NCBI RefSeq assembly: GCF_021249405.1
Contig: NZ_CP089593.1
Location: 186,001-250,000, forward strand
Direction of reading: 5' to 3'
Length of the DNA: 64,000 nucleotides
From: Halobacterium zhouii
GTDB lineage: Archaea > Halobacteriota > Halobacteria > Halobacteriales > Halobacteriaceae
The notes beneath the pieces were generated by a model. The model had not been told where the DNA came from and made no database searches. It saw only the letters and a list, made by a program, of their open reading frames with translations. Position numbers and translations under genes: made by a program. Shown here piece by piece: positions 52,439 through 61,847 of this stretch. How positions within the stretch are numbered: the stretch's first letter is position 1; every line of letters begins with the position of its first letter.

Positions 52439-54367
52439 TCAGTCCTCGGCCTCCTCTTCCTCGATGCCGTCCATGCGCGCAGAGCGCGCGGCGGCCCGCT
52501 CGATGAACTCGTCCGGGAGTTCGTCGATCTCGCCGGCCTGCACGCCCCAGAGGTTGGCGTACAGCCCTTCCGCGTGCAAGAGGTCCTCGTGCGTGCCGCG
52601 CTCGACAATCTCGCCGCCCTCCAGGACGACGATCTGGTCGGCGTCCTTGATGGTCGAGAGTCGGTGCGCGATGGCGAACGTCGTGCGGTCCTCCGTGAGA
52701 CGGTCCAGCGAGCGCTGGATGAGCATCTCCGTCTCCGTGTCGACGTCCGACGTCGCCTCGTCGAGCACCAGAATCTCGGGGTCCTTCAGGATGGCTCGCG
52801 CGATGTCGATGCGCTGGCGCTGGCCGCCCGAGAGTTTCACACCGCGTTCGCCGACCTTCGTGTCGTAGCCGTTCGGGAGGTTCTGGATGAACTCGTGGGC
52901 TTCCGCGGCTTTCGCGGCCTCGACGACCGCTTCCTCGTCGGCGTCGAACGTGCCGTACTTGATGTTCTCCACGACGGTGCCGTAGAACAGGAACGTGTCC
53001 TGACTCACGTAGCCGATGTGTCGTCGGAGGCTCGGCAGCGTCACGTCCGAGATGTTCGTTCCGTCGATGCGGATCTCGCCGTCGTCCACGTCGTACATCC
53101 GCATCAGGAGTTTCAGGACGGTGGACTTCCCCGCGCCCGTCGGCCCGACGAGCGCGAGCGTCTCGCCGCCGTCGACGTCGAAGGAGACGTCCTCGACGAT
53201 GGTCTCGGCTTCGTCGTAGCCGAAGGTGACGTCGTCGTACTCCACGCGCCCCTCGTTCACCTCGAGTTCCCTCGCGTCCGGGTTCTCCTCGATGCGCGAG
53301 GGCTCGTTCATCAACCCGAAGATGCGTTCGCTGGACGCGCGAGCGCGCTGGTACATGTTGATGATCTGGCCGAATTGCGCCATCGGCCAGATGAACTGCT
53401 GGCTCAACTGGATGAAGATGACGAACTCGCCGGCGGTGAGTGTGCCGGACATGAACAGCGGCGGCCCCGCGATGACCCAGTAGCCGCCGACGAGGAACGT
53501 CAGCACGAACCCGATGCCGGAGATGATGCGGAGCGCCGGGAAGAACTTGATGCGAATCGTAATCGCGCCCCAGTTCGCGTCGAAGTACCCCTTGGAGACG
53601 TCGCCCACGCGCTCTGACTCGTAGGACTCGGTGTTCGACGTCTTGATGACCTGGATGCCGCCGAGGTTGTTCTCCAGGCGGGAGTTCATCTGCCCGACCG
53701 AAGACCGGACGTCAGCGTACTTCGGCTGGATCTTGTCCACGAAGCGGTAGGTGAACACCGCGATGACGGGCACCGGCAGCATCGTGATCAGGGCGAGTTG
53801 CCAGTTGAAGTAAAAGAGGATGCCGCCGACCGCGACGACCATCACGGACAGCCGGAACGCGGAGTTCAGGCCGTCGTTGAGGAACCGCTCAAGGCGGTTC
53901 ACGTCGTTCGAGAGGATGGACATCATCTCGCCGGTCTGCTTCGTGGCGAAGAAGTCCATGTTCAGGCGCTGCATCTTGTCGTACGTGTCGGTTCGGACAG
54001 CGTGCTGGATGTGCTGGGAGAAGGAGTTCCAGCCCCAGTTGCGGAGCCAGTGGAAGCCTGCACCCACCAGGAACGCCCCGGCGATGAGGCCCCCCGCCAG
54101 ATAGAGTTCGCCGGTCCGCGTCGCGGGACGGAGGGACGCCGGGAGGAACGGCAGGAACGTCTGCCCACGCGTGAACGCGTCGACGGCGTACCCCAGCATG
54201 ACCGCGGGAACCAGGTCGAGGACGCGGGCAACGATGCTCGCCACGATGCTGACCACCGCCGCGAAAGAGTTGTCCCGCCCGTACTCGTCGAACAGGCGGT
54301 ACATCGCGTTGTCGACCGCTTCCCGCTGGTCCTCGAAGGGGTCGTCGTCTTCGATAGCTGTACTCAT
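52439..54367 (-). CDS. ABC exporter, fused permease and ATPase (MsbA/MDR type)
   Basis: 642 residues. The first 330 hold about six helices in an exporter-type membrane domain (RTDTYDKMQRLNMDFF, SRLENNLGGIQVIKTSNTE). The ATPase has Walker A GPTGAGKST, the Q-loop YVSQDTFLF, signature LSGGQRQR, Walker B ILVLDEATS and the H-loop AHRLS. It acts as a homodimer, since only one half is encoded. Type IV exporters move lipids, peptides or drugs; the substrate is not evident. The C-terminal tail is very acidic. Confidence 0.92.
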   Translation of the reverse strand: MSTAIEDDDPFEDQREAVDNAMYRLFDEYGRDNSFAAVVSIVASIVARVLDLVPAVMLGYAVDAFTRGQTFLPFLPASLRPATRTGELYLAGGLIAGAFLVGAGFHWLRNWGWNSFSQHIQHAVRTDTYDKMQRLNMDFFATKQTGEMMSILSNDVNRLERFLNDGLNSAFRLSVMVVAVGGILFYFNWQLALITMLPVPVIAVFTYRFVDKIQPKYADVRSSVGQMNSRLENNLGGIQVIKTSNTESYESERVGDVSKGYFDANWGAITIRIKFFPALRIISGIGFVLTFLVGGYWVIAGPPLFMSGTLTAGEFVIFIQLSQQFIWPMAQFGQIINMYQRARASSERIFGLMNEPSRIEENPDARELEVNEGRVEYDDVTFGYDEAETIVEDVSFDVDGGETLALVGPTGAGKSTVLKLLMRMYDVDDGEIRIDGTNISDVTLPSLRRHIGYVSQDTFLFYGTVVENIKYGTFDADEEAVVEAAKAAEAHEFIQNLPNGYDTKVGERGVKLSGGQRQRIDIARAILKDPEILVLDEATSDVDTETEMLIQRSLDRLTEDRTTFAIAHRLSTIKDADQIVVLEGGEIVERGTHEDLLHAEGLYANLWGVQAGEIDELPDEFIERAAARSARMDGIEEEEAED

Positions 54368-54495
54368 CCCCTCAGCAAAAGCTTCCCCCTGTCAAAAAGA
54401 TGTTCCTACGAACCGAAACATGCCTGAAACTCGCCGCTCGTCTCTGGACGCGGTCGCTCGGTGTTGTTCCGTCGGAGGCTCCCATTCGCGCTCGC

Positions 54496-54969
54496 TCACC
54501 CGGTCGTTTCGTTCTGCTGTCTCTCGATGCGCACTTCGTCACCGACCTCGACGCCGTGCTCGACCGTCCAGTTGTACGGCACCTCCAGCACCCACTTCCC
54601 GTACCCCGAGTACCCCGTCAGATTCTGGTTGTCCGCCTCCACGGGCGCGTGGTGGATCGACGTGATGTTGCCGTCCGCCCCGATGTAGACGATGTCGATG
54701 GGGAACGACATCGAGCGCATCACGTACGTGTGATTCCCGGCTTCGGGGTAGACGAACAACATCCCCTCGTTCGGCCCGAGTGACTCCGTGTCGCTCAGCC
54801 CCGTGTAGCGCTCCCGGGAGTCGTCCGCGACCATCACGTCCACGACGTGTTCGTCGCTGTCGGTTTCTACGACGACTGTCGCTCCCGTGTCTGGCGTCAG
54901 TCCGACCGTGACGAACGCCACCGCTGCGAGGAACGCGAGGCCGAGCACCGCGAACACGCGCGTCGCCAT
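54496..54969 (-). CDS. DUF192 family secreted protein
   Basis: 157 residues with an N-terminal helix (about 4-24) that is a signal or anchor, then a beta-rich DUF192 domain: VMVADDSRERYTGLSDTESL, EGMLFVYPEAGNHTYVMRSM, PIDIVYIGADGNI and GKWVLEVP. The family is widespread (COG1430) with no proven activity. The domain should sit outside the cell. It lies 127 bases upstream of the exporter on the same strand. Confidence 0.85.
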   Translation of the reverse strand: MATRVFAVLGLAFLAAVAFVTVGLTPDTGATVVVETDSDEHVVDVMVADDSRERYTGLSDTESLGPNEGMLFVYPEAGNHTYVMRSMSFPIDIVYIGADGNITSIHHAPVEADNQNLTGYSGYGKWVLEVPYNWTVEHGVEVGDEVRIERQQNETTG

Positions 54970-55051
54970 ATTGGGCGGTACGGCCTGCTTGGGTTTGGTC
55001 GTTCCGCCGAAGGGAAACGGTTTTGCCCGCGCATCGGCTGGATTCGGCCGT

Positions 55052-55125
55052 GGGTCTGTGGTCTAGTTGGTTATGACGCGGCCTTTACAAGGCCGAGGTC
55101 GGTGGTTCGAATCCGCCCGGACCCA
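55052..55125 (+). tRNA. tRNA-Val(TAC)
   Basis: 74 bases: acceptor GGGTCTG paired with CGGACCC, anticodon stem CGGCC/GGCCG with loop TTTACAA (anticodon TAC), T-arm GGTGG-TTCGAAT-CCGCC and discriminator A at 55125. It marks the left edge of a lower-G+C, partly decayed region. Confidence 0.95.
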
Positions 55126-55167
55126 TGAACTTCTCGCGGCACTCCTCCGCGAGCGCCGCGTGTGTGA

Positions 55168-55395
55168 ATTCGTGAGGACGGTTTGAACCCTGGGGGGACG
55201 CTACTCCGCGAGCGGGAGGTCGAGCCCGGCCTGGTGATGACCTTTGGCGGCTGGGAGGACTGGCACACCTTCAGAGAGCACTCCCTCGGCCAGTATTCCG
55301 TGTCAGCCCAGCAGCGAGCGCGAGAAAGTGGTGTGGTTGTAGTGGAGCTAGATTTGAATCCGGAGCCATCGCATTCGTGCAGAAAACCCAATTGA
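55168..55395 (+). pseudogene. Possible C-terminal remnant of an integrase next to tRNA-Val
   Basis: An open frame with no normal start (the first candidate is TTG at 55183) lies 42 bases after tRNA-Val and is closed upstream by TGA codons at 55126 and 55165. It contains PGLVMTFGGWEDWHTFREH followed by SLGQYS, which I associate from memory with the C-terminal end of haloarchaeal tyrosine-integrase-like proteins. The position at a tRNA 3' end is where such genes sit. No catalytic residues remain visible, and the recall of the family is not certain. The rest of the 476-bp gap to 55601 holds A/T-richer sequence without a gene. Confidence 0.4.
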
Positions 55396-55601
55396 ACCGC
55401 TGAGGACGAACCGGCGACGCCGTGATTCTTCACCTGTAACGTCGAGTACGACGTGACTAAACAGAACGCGATAAACTGCGCGAGGCAGGTGACTCCCGAG
55501 ATGGAGTCAAGAAAGCTGCTGGCGTCCCGAACAACTTTGGATTCTTAAGTTTCCAGAAGGAGTTAACAACCGGGCAAGATTATACCGGGATAGAATAGAG
55601 G

Positions 55602-57680
55602 ATGGCTCCACCTGATGAGGAAAACTCTGGAGAGCGTCCAGGTTCCCCAGATGTCCCCGAAGATACTAAACAGGCCCTAGACCGAGTGACCGATGCGTTC
55701 TTTGTTCTAAACTCGGACTGGGAATTCACGTACCTCAACTCGCGAGCGACCGAACTACTCGATCCGTCCCAAACCGGCCTCGTTGGAAAAAATATCTGGG
55801 AGGAGTTTTCGGAAGCGACCGACCTCAGATTCAACAAAGAATACCGACGTGCGGTCGAGACGCAGTCACCAGTCGAGTTCGAGGAGTACTTCCCCCCGAT
55901 GGACACGTGGTTCTACGTCCACGCATACCCCTCTGAAACGGGCCTGTCCGTCTACTTTCGGGATATAACGGACGACAAGAAGTACAAGAACCGCCTCAAG
56001 ACGATTCACGAAACAACTCGCGACCTGATGCGTAGCGAAACAGCGGACAAAATCGCTACAACTACTGTCGACTGTGCAAACAGCGTCCTCGGATTTTCCG
56101 ACGTTGCCCTCTACCTCTGGGACGAGGAGACTGGGGTTCTCAGACCTGGTGACGCCACCGAATCTATAACGGCCCGCTATGACCACGGCTTGCCGACATT
56201 AGGCGGGGGTGAAAGTATGATGTGGGACGTGTTCATTTCGGGGGAGATGCGGACGTTCGATGAGTCACCACCACGTCAGGAAATGTACAACCCCGATTCG
56301 TCGATCCAAACTCGAGTCTTCATTCCGCTCAGCGACCACGGGGTCATTCTGGCAGCAACTGAATCCAACGATGGGACTGTTGAAGATTACATCGAACTAC
56401 TGGAAATCCTCACAGCGAACGTCGAGGCGGCACTCGATCGAGTGAAGCGGGAACGAGAATTCATCGAAAAACAAGAAGACCTGGAACACACGAATGAGCA
56501 ACTCTCGGAGGTCAACCGCATAACCAAAACCATCCGGAAAGTCGACAAGGCACTGGTACAATCGACCCACCGAAGAGAGGTGGAGGCTGCTGTTTGTGAC
56601 GCGCTTACCGATGCCGGAGCTTACCGTCTAGCCTGGTTTGGTGCAGTCGACCCGCAAACGGATGCCCTCACGATGAACACATCGAGTGGCGAGGATTCGA
56701 TGTTCATCGATCAATTGCTCACCGCTGACCGAGATTCCGACCCGCTCGTTCCGGCTGAGCGGGCGGTGCAGACGGGCGAGCCGGTATTCACTGAGAATGT
56801 TCTAACGGGATTCCCCGAGACGAAGTGGCGAGAAGAAACGCTCAATGCCGGATATCGTTCACTGGTGAGCTTGCCCATTCAGTTCCGTGAAACTACATAC
56901 GGCGTTCTCGAGGTGTACGCTGCCTATCCCGATTCTTTCTCGGACAAAGAACGGTCTGTCTTGAGAGAACTAAGCAACACGATTGGGAACGCCATCAACG
57001 CAATACAACGCAAAGAAGCTCTTCTTGCCAATAGCCATCTGGAACTGACAATCGAAATTCCGAGCTCGAACGGTGTTTTCACACACACCGCGGCGAAAGC
57101 CGACTGTGAACTTCGTGTCGAGTCTCTTCTTCCTCGGGCAGACGGGAATTGGTTGGTGTATTTTGTCGCCTCGAACAGCGACCCCGAAACCGTGGTCGAA
57201 GCGCTGCAAGAATTCCCTACTGTCGAATCCATCGAACGAATGCGGTCGTCTAACGGTGGAGAACTCTTCGGACTCGTTCTGACAGAACTTTCCGGCCTGA
57301 GTTTCCTTGGCGAACAAGGCGCGACGATTACTGCCCTCACCGCGACATCCACAGAAGCCGAAATCACGCTCGAATTGCCACAGTCAACGGACGTCCGGTC
57401 GTTTATGGAGACGTGTGAAGCGAACCATCCGAATGCGGAACTTCTCAGCCGGAAGGAGGTAGCGGACGAGAACACGGATAGTCTCAACAAGCAGGTGATC
57501 GGTGAACTAACAGACCCCCAGCACAGGGCGCTCAAAGTTGCCTTGGAGGGCGGATTCTTCGAGTGGCCGCGAGACAAAACCGGTGAAGAAATCGCTGAAT
57601 CACTCGGGGTTTCGCCACCGACCTTCCACCGTCACCTCCGAATAGCCCTCGAAACGGTCGTTTCGAGCGTTCTCGATTAG
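55602..57680 (+). CDS. PAS/GAF sensor regulator with Bat and HTH_10 domains
   Basis: 692 residues. Residues about 25-135 are a PAS domain (AFFVLNSDWEFTYLNSRATEL, quoted in part). Two GAF-type domains follow (about 140-290 and 320-470), joined by a coiled coil (REFIEKQEDLEHTNEQLSEV). About 475-620 is the bacterio-opsin activator (Bat) domain and 635-690 an HTH_10 DNA-binding domain (LTDPQHRALKVALEGGFFEW, then SPPTFHRHLRIAL). It likely senses light, redox or a small ligand and controls transcription directly. Third codon positions use far more A and T than neighbours, a sign of transfer. The start ATG follows GAGG closely. Confidence 0.85.
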   Translation: MAPPDEENSGERPGSPDVPEDTKQALDRVTDAFFVLNSDWEFTYLNSRATELLDPSQTGLVGKNIWEEFSEATDLRFNKEYRRAVETQSPVEFEEYFPPMDTWFYVHAYPSETGLSVYFRDITDDKKYKNRLKTIHETTRDLMRSETADKIATTTVDCANSVLGFSDVALYLWDEETGVLRPGDATESITARYDHGLPTLGGGESMMWDVFISGEMRTFDESPPRQEMYNPDSSIQTRVFIPLSDHGVILAATESNDGTVEDYIELLEILTANVEAALDRVKREREFIEKQEDLEHTNEQLSEVNRITKTIRKVDKALVQSTHRREVEAAVCDALTDAGAYRLAWFGAVDPQTDALTMNTSSGEDSMFIDQLLTADRDSDPLVPAERAVQTGEPVFTENVLTGFPETKWREETLNAGYRSLVSLPIQFRETTYGVLEVYAAYPDSFSDKERSVLRELSNTIGNAINAIQRKEALLANSHLELTIEIPSSNGVFTHTAAKADCELRVESLLPRADGNWLVYFVASNSDPETVVEALQEFPTVESIERMRSSNGGELFGLVLTELSGLSFLGEQGATITALTATSTEAEITLELPQSTDVRSFMETCEANHPNAELLSRKEVADENTDSLNKQVIGELTDPQHRALKVALEGGFFEWPRDKTGEEIAESLGVSPPTFHRHLRIALETVVSSVLD

Positions 57681-57783
57681 TTTCTGCTCTCGTTTAAACA
57701 GTTAGGGCCTCGCCAGCGAGTGCGTTAATGGAATAGTTAGCATCTTCTCAGGACCTGGGCCGCGAAGAGTAAGATGAGTAGCA

Positions 57784-58392
57784 ATGACACTTGGCGTCGA
57801 AAGCATGCCCACACCGGCCCAACAGCACCCTCCCGCGCGGCCGGTGCTAATCGCACATCCAGACAGCGATACCGTGTCGCAGTACGATGGATGGTTGCCT
57901 GATTACTGCACAGCCCAGTCTGCTCTCTGTGGACGCGAAGCTATCGAGAAACACACTGCTGAAACGAGTGTCGCGATTCTCGACGAGGGGCTCGCCGAGT
58001 GCTGTGCGGAGGAAGTGGCGGCCAAGATATGCGGCACAGAAGCGTCGACGAAAATCCTCTCTACGAGGACGGACCCCTCACAATCAGCCGCTGGAAAACG
58101 TTCCGTATTCGATGATACGCTGGCGAGTCCGATTGCGGAAGCGGACTTTCGCTCCACCGTCGAATCGCTTCACCGGCGGGCAACGTACGACAAACTACTC
58201 GGCGAGTACTACACTCTCGCCCGAGAGCGCGCCACACTCGAAAGTAAAACATTGACCCCTGGTTCACAGGAGGCCGTTCGCTACACCGAGGTGATTTCGG
58301 AGTTGGCCGAACTGGAAGCGGCATTAGAGCGAGCGCTGGCAGACTTCGATGACGCCGACTACAGGGCCGTTTTCGAGGTGGTCCTTGCATGA
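57784..58392 (+). CDS. HalX-domain protein with degenerate receiver
   Basis: 202 residues. The C-terminal half (about 118-200) is a HalX domain: FRSTVESLHRRATYDKLLGE, a helical run with ARERATLES, and ELAELEAALERAL. The first 100 residues look like a response-regulator receiver (VLIAHPDSD, then VAILDEGLAE with a possible phosphoacceptor Asp), but the acidic pair is shifted and the conserved Lys region reads STKILSTRTDP, so signalling may be weak. HalX proteins are haloarchaeal two-component outputs of unknown target. Its TGA overlaps the ATG of the next small gene. A second ATG at 57805 is a possible start. Confidence 0.8.
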   Translation: MTLGVESMPTPAQQHPPARPVLIAHPDSDTVSQYDGWLPDYCTAQSALCGREAIEKHTAETSVAILDEGLAECCAEEVAAKICGTEASTKILSTRTDPSQSAAGKRSVFDDTLASPIAEADFRSTVESLHRRATYDKLLGEYYTLARERATLESKTLTPGSQEAVRYTEVISELAELEAALERALADFDDADYRAVFEVVLA

Positions 58393-58562
58393 AATACTGT
58401 CCGGATGCGTGTCCGGAATGCGGATTCGTCTGGTATTCCTATCAAGGCCGGAACTACGGGAGAGGTTTCGAGCAATTAGCAGCAGGTATCTGGAAGTGTA
58501 CCCGGCGCGACCATCGGGTGAAGTCATCATCGACGAAAGAGAAGCGGGTTGCCCGGTTCTGA
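58389..58562 (+). CDS. 57-residue Cys-rich (zinc-finger-like) protein, coupled to the HalX gene
   Basis: ATG at 58389 overlaps the HalX stop (ATGA) and the frame runs to TGA at 58560-58562. The protein begins MKYCPDACPECGFVWYSYQG, with Cys at 4, 8 and 11, and later has WKCTRRDHR with a Cys and a His, enough ligands for one zinc site. The basic C-terminus (KSSSTKEKRVARF) could bind nucleic acid. The coupled start, the Cys pattern and a codon style like its neighbour argue that it is real. Function unknown. Confidence 0.65.
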   Translation: MKYCPDACPECGFVWYSYQGRNYGRGFEQLAAGIWKCTRRDHRVKSSSTKEKRVARF

Positions 58563-58565
58563 CTC

Positions 58566-58789
58566 TCATTCTAGCGCAGGTTCGTCCTCTTTTCCCTCAT
58601 TCTGCAACCGCTGAACCTCCTGTTGCTGCGCCACCCACATCGAGAAGATGATCGGCCACTTCGGGTCGGCCGTGTGCTGGACGTGGCCGGGATACGGCCG
58701 ATCCATCGCGGCGTCGACCAGCTATCTTCAGCCAGGTGTTCGAGTATCCGTTCCTCTAACTGCTGCACCCAGCGCGCCGACGTTCTCAT
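58566..58789 (-). pseudogene. Frameshifted small HTH regulator
   Basis: From an ATG at 58789 (minus strand) one frame gives MRTSARWVQQLEERILEHL, which looks like the first helix of haloarchaeal winged-helix repressors (PhiH1-repressor type), then turns into Ser/Arg-rich nonsense after STP. A second frame, shifted by two, gives AMDRPYPGHVQHTADPKW and PIIFSMWVAQQQEVQRLQ and stops at 58566. The total length is not a multiple of three, so a single indel could have split one gene. Whether both parts belong to one ancestor is inferred. Confidence 0.5.
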
Positions 58790-59067
58790 CCCTAGTGAGC
58801 TACGACCTTGCGGTCTCGCCATTCTCGTCTATTCCCTCCAGAGTCCGGTGTAAAGACGTTTGCTCCGTGGCCGTTGGCGGATCCGTCTGCCCGTAGATAC
58901 CACTCACAAGTGTAGCAGGCCGGAGCACGTGGGCACGCGCTCCGTGAACGCGGTCCCGTGATTAAGAGGACCGCCAAACCATACGCGGGGTCGATTCCCC
59001 ACGGGAGACCGGAGACGCCGTCGGCGTAAAAGGTCACCGTAACGAGTGTGCCTACGCCGGACGCCGC
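58790..59067. other. Gap with only doubtful small frames
   Basis: Minus-strand frames here include one to 58792 with the phrase CYTCEWYLRADGSANGHG and another from a GTG at 58928 to 58800 that follows a TATA-like TCTTAATC at about 58962-58970. Neither has a supported start and family, and both end just before the frameshifted HTH gene. Together they suggest decayed genes rather than an active one. Confidence 0.35.
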
Positions 59068-59265
59068 TCACTTCCGCTTCTCGACCCACGCATCCAGTTT
59101 CTCGGTCGCTCGCTCCGGGTCGCGGTCGGCGCTCAGTAACTCGTCCAGCAGCGCCGTGGCCTCCGCCGACACCCGGTCGCTGGCTTCGAGTCGCGGGACG
59201 AGCCAGCCCCGGAGTTTCGTCAGCGGCGTCTGCAGCAGTCCGCCCTCGGAATCGCTGTCGGCCAT
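59068..59265 (-). CDS. Small helical acidic protein
   Basis: 65 residues from the ATG at 59265. After a polar start, GLLQTPLTKLRGWLVPRLE and VSAEATALLDELLSADRDPE form two amphipathic helices and the tail AWVEKRK is basic. Codon use is typical of the host. It lies 106 bases downstream of the peptide transporter operon on the same strand and may be its last gene. I do not recognise the family. Confidence 0.65.
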   Translation of the reverse strand: MADSDSEGGLLQTPLTKLRGWLVPRLEASDRVSAEATALLDELLSADRDPERATEKLDAWVEKRK

Positions 59266-59371
59266 CGGGTGCGTGCAAGCGATGAGCGGCGCGGACTTGA
59301 AACCCCGCGCTCGGCCTCGATAGCCAGTCGTCGGTCGGCGCGAGCGAGCGCATAGCGAAGCCGGTAACCGG

Positions 59372-60580
59372 CTATTCGCGGAGGTGGCAGGCGGCGCGGC
59401 TGTCGCCGGCGAGGCCCGGGTTCGAGCGCTCGCAGACGCTCTCGAAGGTCTCGCGGAGGCGGTCGCGGGCGGCGTCCTCGTCGCCGTCGGCGAGCGCGGC
59501 GAACGCCTCGGAGAGCGCGTCCGCGGCCGCGGCGGGCACGTCCCGGGAGACGTGGTCGTGCCACGCGTCGCTGTCTTCGACGTCGTCGGCGTCGAGTTCG
59601 CCGCGCGTCAGGCGGTCGCGGACGTCCATCACGTCGCGGAACGCCTCCTGGTCGATGTCGAGGTCTTCGGGCGGGATGACCTTCGGGCAGCGCGTCCGGA
59701 ACCGACAGCCCGAGGGCGGGTCGCGCGGCGACGGGACGTCGCCGGCGAGCGTGTGGATGTCGCGGTCGGCTTCGTCGGTATCGGGCCGTGGCACGCTCTC
59801 TAAGAGTGCCTGCGTGTACGGGTGCTTCGGGTCGTCGAACAGCTGGCGCGTGGGCGCCGTCTCCACGATTTCGCCGAGATACATGACGGCGACGCGGTCG
59901 CAGATGTGGCGGACGACCGAGAGGTCGTGGGCGATGAACAGATACGTCAGTCCGAACTCCTCCTGGAGGTCGTCGAGGAGGTTCAGAATCTGGGCCTGCA
60001 CGCTCACGTCGAGTGCGCTCACGGGCTCGTCGAGCACGAGGAAGTCAGGTTCGAGCGCGAGCGCGCGGGCGATGCCGACGCGTTGCTGCTGGCCGCCGGA
60101 GAACTCGTGGGGGTAGCGGTCGAACTGGTCGGCGGACAGGCCGACGCGTTCGAGCAGGTTGCGGACGCGCTCGTCGCGCTCTGCGGGCGTCCCCACGTCG
60201 TGGACCTCGAGCGGTTCGCGAACGATCTCGCCGGCGGTCATGCGCGGGTCGAGGCTCCCGTGTGGGTCCTGGAAGACGATGCCGGCACGCTGCCGGAACG
60301 CGGTCATGTCGTCGCCCGAGAGGGCCGAGACGTCCTCGCCGTCGAACTCGACGGTGCCGCCGGTCGGCTCGCGGAGTCGGAGCACGGTCTCGCCCGTGGT
60401 GGATTTCCCACAGCCGGACTCGCCGACGAGGCCGAGCGTCTCGCCCTCGTTGACGTCGAAGCTCACGCCATCGACGGCCTGCACGGCGGTCGCGTCGCGG
60501 CGCAGTACGGTGTCGAGCAGGGAGCCGCGTTCGTAGTAGTGTTTCTCGAGGTCCTCGACGCACAGTAGGGGGTCAGTCAC
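59372..60580 (-). CDS. dppF: Peptide ABC transporter ATP-binding protein (DppF/OppF type)
   Basis: 402 residues from the GTG at 60580, which overlaps the end of the preceding ATPase gene by 8 bases. Walker A is [12 protein letters not shown], the signature [14 protein letters not shown], Walker [12 protein letters not shown] and the C-terminal oligopeptide extension has CRFRTRCP near residue 310, where Cys residues may hold a cluster. An additional acidic helical tail of about 60 residues follows. It powers the same importer as dppD. The longer frame to 60673 lies within dppD and was rejected. Confidence 0.9.
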   Translation of the reverse strand: MTDPLLCVEDLEKHYYERGSLLDTVLRRDATAVQAVDGVSFDVNEGETLGLVGESGCGKSTTGETVLRLREPTGGTVEFDGEDVSALSGDDMTAFRQRAGIVFQDPHGSLDPRMTAGEIVREPLEVHDVGTPAERDERVRNLLERVGLSADQFDRYPHEFSGGQQQRVGIARALALEPDFLVLDEPVSALDVSVQAQILNLLDDLQEEFGLTYLFIAHDLSVVRHICDRVAVMYLGEIVETAPTRQLFDDPKHPYTQALLESVPRPDTDEADRDIHTLAGDVPSPRDPPSGCRFRTRCPKVIPPEDLDIDQEAFRDVMDVRDRLTRGELDADDVEDSDAWHDHVSRDVPAAAADALSEAFAALADGDEDAARDRLRETFESVCERSNPGLAGDSRAACHLRE

Positions 60581-61847
60581 TGGTCGACACCCCCTCGCTG
60601 TCCGCGGCCGGTTCCGGGCTTCCCGCTGTGTCTGCGTCTTCGGTCGTCTCGCCGTCCTCGGTCGACCCGGCATCCTCGACCGTCTCCGACACCGCCGCGG
60701 GGTCGTCGTGCAGCGCCTGCGACTCGTCGTACGGGTGGTCCGCGAGGTAGCACTTCGCGGCGTGCTCCTCGCTGCCGCCGCAGTCGAACTCCGGGGGCTT
60801 GTCGAGGCACTCTTCCATCGCCTTCGGGCAGCGGTCCGCGAAGTAACAGCCGTCGCCCATCTCCGAGTCGAGGAGGCTCGGCACGTTCCCCTCGATGGGT
60901 TCGAGGCGGTCGTCGGGGTCGTCGAGGTCCGGGACGCTTTCGAGGAGCCCCTGCGTGTACGGGTGGACGTGGTCGTCGAACACGTCTGAGAGCGTGCCGC
61001 GTTCGACGATCTCGCCGGCGTACATCACGCCGACGCGGTCGGCCATCCGCGCGATGACGCCGAGGTTGTGCGTGATGAGCACGATGCTCATGTCGCGTTC
61101 GGCCTGGATGTCGCCCAGGAGGTCGAGGATCTGGGCCTGGATGGTGACGTCGAGCGCGGTCGTCGGTTCGTCGGCGACCAGCAGGTCTGGTTCGCCGGCG
61201 AGCGCCTGCGCGATCATCGCGCGCTGGAGCATCCCGCCGGAGAACTCGTGGGGGTGCTCGCGGGCGCGCTCCTCGGCGTCCGGGATGCCGACCTGGTCGA
61301 GCAGCGACACCGCGCGGTCCCAGGACTCCTCGGAGACGTACCCCCGGGTAGGGAGCACGCCGTCCAGCAGCAGTGACCCGAGGCCGTACCCCTGGGTTCT
61401 GGCGCGCGTCGACCGCGGGTTCGCGCTCGCGCGGCGCTGGACCTCCACGGCTTCGGCGATCTGTTCGCCGACCGTGACTGCTGGGTCCATGCTGCTCATG
61501 GGGTCCTGGAATATCATCGAGAACGACGGACCGCGGAGCGACCGGCGGCCCTCCTCGGGGAGTCGGACGACATCGACGTAGTCGCCGTCCACGAACTCGC
61601 CGTCGTAGGCGTCAGCGAGTTCGGGGTTCCGGTACCAGATCTCGCCGCTCGTGATGCGGCCCGGGTTCTCCACGAGGTCGAGCAGGGAGAGCGCGGTGAC
61701 GCTCTTTCCGGACCCGGATTCGCCGACGACGCCGAACACCTCTCCGTCACGGACGGAGAAGGAGACGTCCTCGACGGCGTTCACCTGGCCCTCCTCCGTG
61801 AAGAAGCGCGTCGAGAGGTTCTCGACGCGGAGCAGGTCCTGGCTCAT
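60573..61847 (-). CDS. dppD: Peptide ABC transporter ATP-binding protein (DppD/OppD type)
   Basis: 424 residues. Walker [12 protein letters not shown], signature [14 protein letters not shown], Walker [12 protein letters not shown], and the oligopeptide C-domain with [12 protein letters not shown]. An insert of about 40 residues ([20 protein letters not shown] region) between the Q-loop and the signature is longer than usual. The last 60 residues are an acidic Thr/Ser/Glu tail. The ATG overlaps the dppC stop by four bases. It hydrolyses ATP for peptide or nickel uptake with dppF. Confidence 0.9.
   Translation of the reverse strand: MSQDLLRVENLSTRFFTEEGQVNAVEDVSFSVRDGEVFGVVGESGSGKSVTALSLLDLVENPGRITSGEIWYRNPELADAYDGEFVDGDYVDVVRLPEEGRRSLRGPSFSMIFQDPMSSMDPAVTVGEQIAEAVEVQRRASANPRSTRARTQGYGLGSLLLDGVLPTRGYVSEESWDRAVSLLDQVGIPDAEERAREHPHEFSGGMLQRAMIAQALAGEPDLLVADEPTTALDVTIQAQILDLLGDIQAERDMSIVLITHNLGVIARMADRVGVMYAGEIVERGTLSDVFDDHVHPYTQGLLESVPDLDDPDDRLEPIEGNVPSLLDSEMGDGCYFADRCPKAMEECLDKPPEFDCGGSEEHAAKCYLADHPYDESQALHDDPAAVSETVEDAGSTEDGETTEDADTAGSPEPAADSEGVSTSD

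Noticed and set aside
55340..55362. GATTTGAATCC near 55350 as a tRNA fragment
   Set aside because: The flanking bases cannot form a T-stem in either orientation.
55071..55433. Minus-strand frame of 120 codons covering tRNA-Val
   Set aside because: It reads through the tRNA on the wrong strand and gives the typical spurious translation seen opposite tRNA genes.
58980..59005. T-arm-like GGGGTCGATTCCCC as a possible right-hand att site of the tRNA-Val island
   Set aside because: It does not match the 3' end of tRNA-Val (GGTTCGAATCC...) and lacks an acceptor stem.
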